From contig CAXKVR010000010.1 of assembly GCA_964058845.1 (NCBI GenBank), forward strand, positions 372,001-436,000: a DNA stretch of 64,000 nt. The letters run 5' to 3'. Shown piece after piece: positions 45,886 through 55,673 of this stretch. Both the position numbers and the translations under genes were made by a program. Position 1 is the stretch's first letter. Every line of letters begins with the position of its first letter. Origin of the DNA: Carex sylvatica (lineage: Eukaryota > Streptophyta > Magnoliopsida > Poales > Cyperaceae). The notes under the pieces are model-generated. The model made no database searches and was not told where the DNA came from. It saw only the letters and a list, made by a program, of their open reading frames with translations.

Positions 45886-46282
45886 GAGGTTGGCTACTAT
45901 GCTTATATAAGCATATCCCCACATATATCCAAATAGTCTATCTGAACCGTTAGATGTGATCTCTATATTGAAATGTGCTTGGAGACCAAATTTTACATTT
46001 TTCTGAATTTTTTTACTATTTATTAAGCCACTTTGAAAATCGCTGATCCAACGGTGGCTTTTGATTTTACTGTTTTGTTAAGCCACCGTTGGATCAGCGA
46101 TTTTCAAAGTGGCTTAATAAATAGTAAAAATATTCAGAAAAATGTAAAATTTGGTCTCCAAGCACATTTCAATATGGAGAACAAGATGAACAGTTCCGAT
46201 CGACCATTTAGACATTGAAAACACAAAAATGAGTTATAAGCATATGTAGGGATATGTTTATATAAGCATAGTAGCCAACCTC
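45886..46282. mobile_element. Long hairpin MITE C
   Basis: Palindrome with ends GAGGTTGGCTACTATGCTTA and complement, flanked by (TA)n. It shares the core GAACCGTTAGATGTGATCTC, ATGTGCTTGGAGACC, TATTTATTAAGCCAC and ATCCAACGGTGGCTTTTGAT. The outer ends are specific to this copy. Confidence 0.88.
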
Positions 46283-46303
46283 TATATATATATATATATA
46301 TAT

Positions 46304-46719
46304 AGTAAGTCTACCATACATTGCAATGCATAGGCACCTCTGTGCATTGGACTATAAATCACCATATTCAAAGTCCAAATGACCGATCCAAACTGTTCAT
46401 CTTGTTCTCCATATTAATATGTGCTTGGAGACCAAATTTTACATTTTTTGGAATTTGTTTACTATTTATTAAGCCACATTGAAAATCGCTGATCCAACGG
46501 TTACAGTAAAATCAAAAGACACCGTTGGATTAGTGATTTTCAAAGTGACTTAATAAATAGTAAAAAAATTCTAAAAAATGTAAAATTTGGTCTCCAAGCA
46601 CATATTAATATGGAGAACAAGATGAACGGTTTGGATCGGTCATTTGGACTTTGAATATGGTGATTTATAGTCCAATGCATAGAGGTGCCTATGCATTGCA
46701 ATGTATGGTAGACTTACTC
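46304..46719. mobile_element. Long hairpin MITE D, near-identical to A
   Basis: Same sequence as A apart from a handful of differences (for example CTCTGTGCATTGG for CTCTATGCATTGG and AACTGTTC for AACCGTTC), all in the left arm by eye. Flanked by (TA)n. Confidence 0.92.
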
Positions 46720-46763
<44 letters not shown>

Positions 46764-46766
<3 letters not shown>

Positions 46767-47153
46767 TTGGGCTATAGTGCATTGCAATGTACAGCCTCTT
46801 TTGTACATTGAACTATAAATCAACGGATTCGAAGTCCAAATAATCGATCCAAACCATTAATCTTATTCTTCATATTAATATGTATTTAGAGACCAAATTT
46901 TACATTTTTTTGAATTTTTTTACTATTTTATTTATTTATTGAAAATCACTGTTTTTTTATGGTTCAGATTTGTTTGAAAACATTGATTTTCAATAAATCT
47001 AAAAAAATTCTAAAAAAATGTAAATTTGGTCTCCAAGCACATATTAATATGGATAACAAGATGAACGGTTTGGATCGGTCATTTGGACTTGGAATCGGTG
47101 ATTTATAGTCCAATGCACAAAAATATATATGCATTGCAATGTACTATTGCCCA
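46764..47153. mobile_element. Long hairpin MITE E, diverged
   Basis: Palindrome with ends AGTTGGGCTATAGTGCATTG and partial complement, flanked by (GA)n left and (CT)n right. It keeps the core (ATATTAATATGTATTTAGAG, GGTCTCCAAGCACATATTAA) but the arms are more mismatched than in A-D and the centre is shorter. Confidence 0.8.
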
Positions 47154-47181
47154 TCTCTCTCTCTCTCTCTCTCTATATATA

Positions 47182-48052
47182 TAGATATTTTAAATAGAAT
47201 AAATATTTCAACATAATAAACACTATTAATTTGATTTTTATAAAAAATAGTTTTACCGATTATTTGCAATTGATTTATGTGATCAGATTATATAAATTGA
47301 TTATAAAATGACTCCTCCGATATAGAATAACTTTTTGCATAATTCAAACCAATAATGTTTGTTTCGTTAAAAATATTAAATTTTGTTCAATTTTTAAAAA
47401 AAATTCATATGATATGCAGATATATAAGAATCATATAACAAGGCTACCAAACAAATAATATACGCCTGACATAGTTACGGTTTTACATAATTATTAAGAA
47501 ATTAAACCGTCTCCGAAAACAAATTGCCTTGTAGATCAAGCATCGTATCGATCGTACACTTCAGAGCACAATAAAACAATGTGTCAATTCTCACACCTTC
47601 AAACAAAATTTTGTTTTGTTTTGTTTGAGTCAAACTAACTCTTTGCATGAAAAAAGGCATTATTTGGTCGTACTATTGTCGCCTAGTAGAGTTGCATATT
47701 AGCCGATTAGCCTGTAATTATTATGTCTTATAGCCTGCTGTAGCCAATTAGGCAAGGAGCTAATCCGCCGAGTCTGACATAGCGTACTGGTTAGACTTTA
47801 GAGACTTACGAGTGTGTTGACCACTTAAGTAGTTAAGTTAACCGACCTGTCCGGCGGGTCCTACCTACCAGGGACAAGTGTCTGTCTAGAATCCTAGAAA
47901 AAGCTACAGAGGGAAACGTACGAGAAACAGGCTGGCAGGGCAGTTGCCCGGACAGCTCTCGGTCAAGGTCAAAATCAGGAGCATCAACCGGCCATCAACA
48001 TCAATCATGAATTTGGAAAGGCCAATTTCAGTGGGCCCCACGCCCCCACTAA
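47182..48052. other. Intergenic, no gene seen
   Basis: A+T rich to about 47650, then a more G+C-rich non-coding block (47690-48050) with no protein-like frame. Confidence 0.5.
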
Positions 48053-48061
48053 GGTCCGTTG

Positions 48062-48240
48062 GAATTCGTATCCTCTGAGATATCTCAAATTTTGCGTGAC
48101 TTTATGGAAAATCCCAACCGTTTAAATACTTTATGCACGAATCTCAAAGCACACATAATACTGACCCCTACATCACCCCCGAATAGGAACCGGATACGTC
48201 GGTCACGCAAAAGTTGAGATATCTCAGAGGATACGCACTC
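48062..48240. mobile_element. MITE, Mutator-like, GAATTCGTATCC family (copy 4)
   Basis: It begins GAATTCGTATCCTCTGAG and ends CTCAGAGGATACGCACTC, with inverted repeats of about 33 bp and one mismatch. Perfect 9-bp target duplication GGTCCGTTG (48053-48061, 48241-48249). 179 bp. Closest relative is the copy in the PPR 5' flank at 842-1020. Confidence 0.9.
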
Positions 48241-48249
48241 GGTCCGTTG

Positions 48250-48588
48250 TACCCTCCCTTCCATTCAGTCCGGATCCTCTGCATTATCTAATCGCTTAAT
48301 TTTAAATCTGGACCATTCGATCAGAATCGGACCAATCCGATCCAAACCTGTAATTCATGGGACCTTCTCAGATTCGTAGTGGATTCGTGCCGTCAAAACA
48401 ATATAAACGGCAAGTTGTTATCCTATTGTCCTACGGAAATTTCCCTCGGAAAAAGAAGAAGAAGAAAATAATTCACCTCCTACTGACGGGACCTATTCAC
48501 ATCCGTAACTTGCCAAGAAATGATATTTTTAGAAAATAATACCGAATTTGGAAATATACGTTGAACAATTATTACTAAAATTATATAC
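48250..48588. other. Intergenic, with a solo MITE end
   Basis: CCGGATCCTCTGCATTATCT at 48271 looks like one end of the GAATTCGTATCC family without a partner end. No gene seen. Confidence 0.4.
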
Positions 48589-48598
48589 ATCTAAGACT

Positions 48599-49103
48599 AG
48601 GGGTTTGCTAACGGGTAGGGTATACCCGGGGTCGGGTACGGGTATGGATCGGGTATGGGTATCACGGGTATACGGGTACCACGGGTCGGGTATCACGGGT
48701 ATTTTTTTTCAAAACCCGTACCCTACCCGTCTTATACCCGTACCCGTGGTACCCTTGACGGATAGGGCGGTCTGGGTAGGGTACCCGGTCCGTTTTTTTT
48801 TTTTTTCTGTTTTTTTTTTCGACGGCAAATTCGAAATTTCAAAAAAATTTGAATTTTTTTGAAATTTTAAACGGGTACGGGGCGAGTACGGGTACGGGGG
48901 TCGGGTGCCAGGTCGGGTCGGGCGGGTACGGGCATAATTCGGGCCGGATTTGCCCGAGTATTGAACCAAATAATCGTACCCTACCCGTTTTATGCCCGTA
49001 CCCGTTTACCCGATCCATACCCGGGCTCGGGCACAGGTACCACGGGTACCGGGCACGAGCGGGTCAGGTACGGGCCGCCCGACCCGGGTTTTAGCAAACC
49101 ACT
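48599..49103. mobile_element. G+C-rich inverted-repeat element of ACGGGT/ACCCGT words
   Basis: 505 bp, TIR AGGGGTTTGCTAA against AGTGGTTTGCTAA (one mismatch), flanked by a perfect 10-bp repeat ATCTAAGACT (48589-48598, 49104-49113). The interior is a degenerate array of GGGTA(C/T)GGGT and its complement around a T-rich centre, hence strongly self-complementary. Open frames across it are by-products of the repeats. Superfamily (Mutator-like or hAT-like) uncertain. Confidence 0.8.
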
Positions 49104-49113
49104 ATCTAAGACT

Positions 49114-49527
49114 GTCTAAATATATATGTTTAGGATGATCTTTCAATACAATGGCGGGTGCATTAAAAATATCTCCAAAACGTCATGTTTTTAGACAGTC
49201 ACATATTTCTTCGATTAAAAAATAAAAAATTTAATTTTTTCAAAAAAAAAATATAAAAATATATTTAAGAATCATGTCTCATCCTAAAAGTTTATCCATC
49301 CTAGTAAATATATTTACTCCACTCCCATTTTATGTGTCTCATTAAGGTATTACAGCCGGAAAATAAATAAAAAATAACATTGTGACTAATTGAAACAAAT
49401 ATAAAATTCAATTACTGCATAAGAACAAATTAAACTTGCGTGATCAATCCTTAAAAAATTATAGATATGTCATAATTTAAAATCGAGTTTACATTTGTGA
49501 TAGACAATACAAACACAATGAATAATA
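49114..49527. other. Intergenic, no gene seen
   Basis: A+T-rich, non-coding, no recognised ends. Confidence 0.45.
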
Positions 49528-49918
49528 GGAGGGTTCAAATGCCTCCATTTTTTGTGCCTCCATTTTTAAAAACTTTAATAACTAAAAATTTGAAACTTAA
49601 AAGTCAAAATTAAACTGTTGGATATGATCTACATCATTTTATCTATGCACTTGTAAAATATTACGGTATTTCAACTTTGTTTTGGTTGCCATCAAGATAT
49701 TGTAAAAAAAAAGTACCAAAGTGGATAATTTTTAGACGTTAATTTTTCAACTTATAAATTCACATAAAAATAAAATTGAAATGTGATGATATTTTGTGAG
49801 CATATAGAGAAAATAACATAGATTGCATATAACAGTTTTATTTTGATATTTATAATTTAAATTTTGAGTTATTTAAGTTTTTAAAAATAGAGGCACGACG
49901 AAGGCATTTGAACCCTCC
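49528..49918. mobile_element. Foldback MITE, GGAGGGTTCAAATGCC family
   Basis: Left end GGAGGGTTCAAATGCCTCC, right end the complement GGCATTTGAACCCTCC. The subterminal parts are also mirrored: AACTGTTGGATATGATCTAC against GTAGATT..., and AATTTTTAGA. About 391 bp. Diverged relatives lie at 54677-55094 and (interrupted) 60230-62286. Confidence 0.8.
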
Positions 49919-50430
49919 TCAACGAATACTCAAATACATATTTGGAACCTAAAAGATATGCACATATAATAACAATAAAGATTTTAAAATAATAAAGTTT
50001 ACATTTATTAGTATTCATGTAATTAATAAGTATTATGTTATCACAATATTTCAATTAAAAAATGAGGAGAACATTATAACCAGAGTTGCACAAATAGAGA
50101 TTTGATAATTTGATATCCTTATGCTAAACCAAAAGCATCTGCTCCGAAATATTTCGAATCGAATTTAATTCAGATATGCACATTTTTATATAGAAAGCTA
50201 TAAATTATGAGTATCTACATTCCCACTATTTTTTCCAAATATAGATCCGAATAATTACAGTCGTTCCGTGTACACTCTGTAATCCAGCTCCAAAATAAAT
50301 GCTTGTTCAAGTCAATTAATATTTTAACGAGAAATATACGAAATTTTCTTTATGTAAAATTAATGATTTTATTTACAGGAAAGATGAACCCACCTGTCCG
50401 GCCTCTTGAAACCTAGAATTACCCACTTGG
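49919..50430. other. Intergenic, no gene seen
   Basis: A+T-rich, non-coding. Confidence 0.45.
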
Positions 50431-50439
50431 GTCATTGTG

Positions 50440-50637
50440 GAATTCACATCCTCTCCAATATCTGATAAGGGAATCTTTTACAATTATTAGATCTGAATCG
50501 TTATTTTTAACTCGGCACGCATCTCAAAGGCCAAAAATACTACCCCTGTTGCAGCTTGACTATCAAACTGGTTGAAATTTAATATGAAATCGTAAAGCGA
50601 GGGTGATCCTCTGCAATACTGGAGAGAATACGAATTC
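50440..50637. mobile_element. MITE, Mutator-like, GAATTCGTATCC family (copy 5)
   Basis: Ends GAATTCACATCCTCTCCAAT and complement ...GGAGAGAATACGAATTC. Perfect 9-bp target duplication GTCATTGTG (50431-50439, 50638-50646). 198 bp. Confidence 0.88.
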
Positions 50638-50661
50638 GTCATTGTGATGGTACCAAATGAT

Positions 50662-50861
50662 AAATTCACATTCTCTCCAATACCTGATAAGGAAATCTTT
50701 TACAATTACTAGATCTGAATCGTTCTTTTTAACTTGCCACGAATCTCAAAGTTCAAAAATACTGTCCCCTATTGCGACCCGAATATCAAATCGATTGAAA
50801 TTGAATCTGAAACCTTAAAGTGGAAAATCATCCTTTGCAATACCGGTGAGGATTCGGATTC
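50662..50861. mobile_element. MITE, Mutator-like, GAATTCGTATCC family (copy 6)
   Basis: Ends AAATTCACATTCTCTCCAAT and complement ...GGTGAGGATTCGGATTC. Flanking repeat GTACCAAATGAT is perfect over 12 bp (50650-50661, 50862-50873). It is clearly related to copy 5 throughout (TCTTTTACAATTA(T/C)TAGATC inside). Confidence 0.88.
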
Positions 50862-50873
50862 GTACCAAATGAT

Positions 50874-51674
50874 CCCCTTGCATAGCAATATTCCGAGGAC
50901 TCATGTCCAGTCACTTTTTGCAAATAAGATCACACCGTTACGGACACAGCCAATCAATATCTTAACAGAAATGAAACTGATATTCTTTTTTTTCAACGGA
51001 GACAAATGTCAGAGGTGGCAGAGATAGTACCCCAACTGAATTGAATTCAGACTCCGTCTTTGCGGAGAGCAACATGCCTGATACATGATTCATACTTGCA
51101 TACTATATACATATCTTACAAGTTACACCAGTACCCTGTTGTACATACATATTTAAAAAAAATTCATGAAAAAACAGCATATAAAATACAAACATATTTA
51201 AAAAAAAAACATGAAAAAACACCATATAAAATACAAATGAATATTAAGCAGTACGACACCTTGACCTATCCCCCGGGCCATGGCCTCTTCTTGGATTTGG
51301 ATAGTATCATAGTCTTAAATAATTTGCCAATTGCACGATCTAATATAACGACGCAATATTATCACAGTGCGTGTGACTTGGCGATTATTTAAAGTAGTTA
51401 CTCGTCAATTCGAACACAAAATATAATTTAAAATAGTAAAATAAGAACACAAAAATATAATCTCTGCACAAATAATTAAACATAATATATTAATTAACAG
51501 ACAAAAAACTAACAAGATTACTATTTTCCTCCAAATTCCTCTCCTCACTTGCGCAAGTCATGAATTATTATCACAAAGTCAAACGGAAAAAAAAAAGGAA
51601 AAAATTGAAATGCCCAACCATTGCGCAATTAAATTCATACCTAAACACCTCCCCAAATCAACCTCCTAAAAATT
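50874..51674. other. Intergenic, 3' flank of the DUF761 gene
   Basis: No gene seen. A two-copy tandem repeat of about 49 bp (CATATTTAAAAAAAA, CATGAAAAAACA(G/C)CATAT, AAAATACAAA) occupies 51147-51240. The end probably includes the 3' UTR of the minus-strand gene. Confidence 0.5.
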
Positions 51675-52301
51675 CTAATAATACCTACAATAATGCTGTT
51701 GCGACCTCAACTGTTCTCTAAACCTTGTAATAAATTCCTCGGCTTTCCTGTCAACTACACCCGCTTCCTTTTCCCCTTCTTCTTCCATCAGAAACGGCGA
51801 GTCGGTGACTCTGAGTTTTCGTGCCCCGACCGGTGTTTCCCAATTGATCCAAGGAGACGGTGATGCAACCGACTCGACCTCCTCATCTTGGTTCCCCATG
51901 TCAAGCACATCGAATATCCTCATCACACTCGACACCTCATCGTTTCTATAACTCGATGTAAGGGAGCGCTTGTTGCTCCGGCGAAAGAGCTTCGGTTTGG
52001 AGACATTGTAGAGAGGGGTGTTGCTGCAACTGAACTCGACTTCTCTCGGCACATAGACAGCGGTAGCGGGGTCCATGGACCGACAGGAGAGTACCGACAT
52101 GTAGTGCTTTGCGCTGCTGGTTGACGGGTGATGGTCCGTGAGGCGTTTAAGCGACTTGGCAGTGAGGCGGCCCCGCTTAGAGAGAAGGTGGAGTTCTAGA
52201 GAGAGCCACTGCTTGGAGATACCTTTGTAAAGGAGATAGTACACGGCTTGAAGAACTTGCCATAGCCGTTTTGTTGGAGTCTGTGGGTCATTGGTTGCCA
52301 T
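51675..52301 (-). CDS. DUF761 domain protein of unknown function
   Basis: Intronless, 208 residues, start MATNDPQTPTKRLWQVLQAV; this Met follows a typical A-rich leader, and the 72 codons upstream, although open, look like UTR. The N-terminal part (KRLWQVLQAVYYLLYKGISKQWLSLELHLLSKRGRLTAKSLKRL) is basic and helical; the middle is Ser-rich with FSCSNTPLY; the C-terminus VDRKAEEFITRFREQLRSQ is the DUF761 motif (cotton-fibre-expressed family). Plant proteins of this set are small, often stress-related or expressed in vascular tissue, but have no settled biochemical role. I claim family membership only. Confidence 0.85.
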   Translation of the reverse strand: MATNDPQTPTKRLWQVLQAVYYLLYKGISKQWLSLELHLLSKRGRLTAKSLKRLTDHHPSTSSAKHYMSVLSCRSMDPATAVYVPREVEFSCSNTPLYNVSKPKLFRRSNKRSLTSSYRNDEVSSVMRIFDVLDMGNQDEEVESVASPSPWINWETPVGARKLRVTDSPFLMEEEGEKEAGVVDRKAEEFITRFREQLRSQQHYCRYY

Positions 52302-54676
52302 GTTTTCACTTTTTAAATATTTCTTTTTATTTTTTATTTTTTTTTGAGATGAGGCAAGGGGGGTCAGGGTGTTTGTTGTTTCTTGGTTTGTGGGGATGTG
52401 TTTGGAGAAGTGGGGGAGAGATGAAGAATTTAAAGAGGCGCAAATCATTGAGGGATTTCTAGTGAGAGATTGGTTGTGAGATAAAGAGACGGAGCGAAAA
52501 TACCAGGGGCAGTTCACAGTTCACACTTCACACCCATTCGGAGAAATAAATTAAAATTAATTAAGGTTGTTTGTGCAAATTTTGTGGAATACTTGTCGTC
52601 AGACGTTTGATGTCTGTTTGGATTTTTCCATAAAAGACCTTCATATATTTTCAAATAATTTAAAGCACACATTGAATACTGAATAGTATGTTAGAATGAG
52701 CAGCAGAAGTTGGAATAATGCGCAATTAATGTCAGCTTTTCTTCGCCTGTAACTGTAACCCTCCCTGTTCATTGTGTGCGGATATTATCATCATAGGATC
52801 AGGTTATCAGGTTATCAGAACTCATGAGCATCTCTGTTCTCTTTTGCCAAACATCTTTTCTATTCTCCATTCATCAATGGATGCATCCATTATATTTTAC
52901 AGTTGGGATCCATTCAAGGTGCCTTTTAACTTCATAAACAAAAATGTAAACTCGATTCATCAATACACATTTTGGTAGTAACAATGTTTATTTAAACAAA
53001 AAAATATTGCGATTCATCGCATTATTGTTAGGGTTAATAGCATTATGGTAGTAACAATGTTTTGTCAAATCAAATAAATTTATAAACATAAATAGTACAA
53101 TATTTGACGGAATTTGACATTATTTGTTAATAAGGGAATTAGTGTTTGGTATCCAATGTGTTAATTTTTATTTTTATATAATTTGATAGACTTAAATTAT
53201 TGAAGATATTTATATCAACTTAATTATATGCATAGAGAATTTTGATTTCATCGCCATAACCATCAAAATATGAGAGAATTAACAAAATTTAATCCGTTGT
53301 TTTATTAGTTCTTGAAGAAATGATACAACTCTCTATGAACACAACTACACAAGTACATAATATGTCTAAAGTATTAAATTAAATTTTCTATTTAAAATTT
53401 ATTTGTATAGACATCGTTTTATCACCAAAACATTTTACATTTAATCCTTCCTCGTACGGATATGTAAATCATAACCGGTGCTGATATCACAAACGATCAA
53501 TAAAAAATATCAAAAATGGTTTTTTTTTTTTTTTTTTTAACCTGACATCAGTTGTCAGGGTAAAATGGTTCGGTTTTGTGGCTCACAATTGCATAACTGT
53601 TGATGTTGGAATTCCTCGTAATTGTTTTTGTTTTCTTTTTAAACAAAAATGTGTGAACACTAACAACAATGCGAAAATTACTACCATAAAAATGAATAAT
53701 AACTAACAATAGTAATTATAGTATAACTATTAAACTTCATTGGTATAGAATGAGAGCATTATCAATACAAGATAACATTATCACAAAAATAATTGCTTAA
53801 ATAAAATATGAAGATTAGGAACATCAAAATATGAGATTACATTTTAAGATGAACACTAATAATGTTGAAATGATAACATTGTACAAAGATTGATAAAATG
53901 ACAATTTCTTTTTAACTTTATTGTCAAACAGATGCTCCTTAGTGCAACTTAAAATTTAAGCTTCATATAGTTATCGAACACTACCAGTACTGACATGCTG
54001 ACATGCATTTTGATGTGTCATCATTGATTTTGCTGTGCAAAATATCAAAAGTGTGAATCATGTATCAATTAAAATTTGTATACAACTAACACTTGACCAA
54101 TTGAAAGTGAATCCTGTATAATCTTAATATGTAATTTATCGACATTTATCAACAATCTAACCATATTTAAACATGATTGAAATTTATTAAGTGTAAAACT
54201 TATACAATTTTTTCATTAAAAATGAATAATTTATAAATTTAAATTTGTACAATTTTTAAATTTTATAAAATTTAGATTTGAATGATTTTTTTTGCATTAA
54301 AATTGAGACCGACAAATGGCACCCCCAGCTATTAACCCCTTCCATCTAGGAGCGGAGCCATACTTTCAAACTATGAGGATCGAACGTAAATGAGTATCAA
54401 TTATATAAAATTTTCATAATGAAAATGAGATAAATTTTATAGTAATCACAACATATTACTATATATTATATAGAAATCAAATAGAAATACAATTTTTTTT
54501 AAAATGATTGTGCATAGGTCCGCCCTGCGTCCATCTATCATTAAATTGAGATTATTTGTTGCTAAAAGTAATTATCTGTTTGTTGATTTTTTTTGGCTTG
54601 CTTATTTCGTAAATTTGTTAATTTATAACAATCGATTTGTTAGAAATAAATAATAACTTTTGAATAAAACTATCTA
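52302..54676. other. Intergenic, no gene seen
   Basis: The first roughly 200 bp is the likely 5' UTR/promoter of the DUF761 gene. Beyond this the DNA is A+T rich. 53519-53540 is a long T run next to ACCTGACATCAGTTGTCAGG, a short palindrome. 54350-54540 has GGAGCGGAGCCATA and GGTCCGCCCTGCG phrases resembling ends of degenerate hAT-like elements but with no matching pair. Confidence 0.45.
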
Positions 54677-55094
54677 GAGAAGAATTCAAATTGCTCTATT
54701 TTTTGTGCTTTTATCATGCCTCTATTTTTTAGTTTCTTAATAACAAAAATTCTAAATTTTTTATGTCAAAAAAAAAACTATTAGATATTATTTATATTAT
54801 ATTATCTACATGTACATAGATAATTATCACCTTTCCATTTTAATTTTATATGGCTCAATCAGTTGAAAAACCAATGTTCAGAATTTATCCATATCAGATG
54901 TATTTTTTGCAAACTCTTGAAATTAATCAAAACAAAATCGAAATATTATAATTTTTACACGTGAATAGAGAAAATAATATAGATAATATCTAACTGTTTA
55001 ATTTAGATGTTTGAGTTTTAAATTTTAAGTCATTATAATTTTAAAAATAAAAATATAATAAAATCACATAAAATAAAGATATTTGAACCTCCTC
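54677..55094. mobile_element. Foldback MITE, diverged GGAGGGTTCAAATGCC family
   Basis: Left end GAGAAGAATTCAAATTGCTC with TTTATCATGCCTCTATTTTT, right end TATTTGAACCTCCTC. Internal mirrored segments match the 49528-49918 element in order but with many mismatches. Confidence 0.65.
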
Positions 55095-55213
55095 AATTAT
55101 CTGTGCAATGTCTCGGAGACTTCACACCAATTCGGAGAAAGAAATTAAAATCAGGGTTATCCATGCAAATTTTGTGGATTTTTGTCATTTATGTTGTTAA
55201 TAGGACCTTCGTA

Positions 55214-55665
55214 TAGGGGTGTCAATGGCATCCTTTTACCTATTTATCCGACTCGTATTGTATCCAAAAACACGAGTAAGGATAAGATTTTTTTTTCCGC
55301 TAGCTAATCGGGTACGGGTAAGGATAATTATTTTTTTTCGTGATCTTACCCGTTTTTGTATAAGATAATTTTTAAAAAATAAAATTATATATACATATAT
55401 ATATTTGTATGAAGATGATACATGATACAATAAAGTTTTTGTATTATATTAAATTTTCATAATACAAATTAGTTGTATTTGTTATTATTATTTTCTTATT
55501 TTGAAAAATATTTTATCGAAAACACGAATAGAAATGTTAATGGCGCCTTTTTATTCGTTTATCCGATCCGTATCGTATTCAAAAATACAGATAAAGATAA
55601 AGATTTTTTTTTGTTATCATAATGGGTACAGATATATACCCGTATCGTACCCGTTGACACCCTTG
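55214..55665. mobile_element. hAT-like non-autonomous element
   Basis: TIR TAGGGGTGTCAATGG against CAAGGGTGTCAACGG (complement of the right end), with perfect 8-bp target duplication CCTTCGTA (55206-55213, 55666-55673). 452 bp; the interior repeats TTATCCGA(C/T)(C/T)CGTAT blocks. 8-bp duplications are characteristic of hAT. Confidence 0.88.
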
Positions 55666-55673
55666 CCTTCGTA

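Noticed and set aside
44943..47181. Interpreting the hairpins as a CRISPR-like or microRNA cluster
   Set aside because: Arms of 200 bp with transposon-like copies and no spacer pattern; a MITE cluster explains them.
48357..49094. Open frames on both strands across 48.4-49.1 kb
   Set aside because: They translate the ACGGGT/ACCCGT repeat array of the transposon and have no family resemblance.
52302..52517. 72-residue N-terminal extension of the DUF761 protein
   Set aside because: Ser/Asn-rich and ending in an A-rich leader; the Met at 52301 directly precedes the conserved part.
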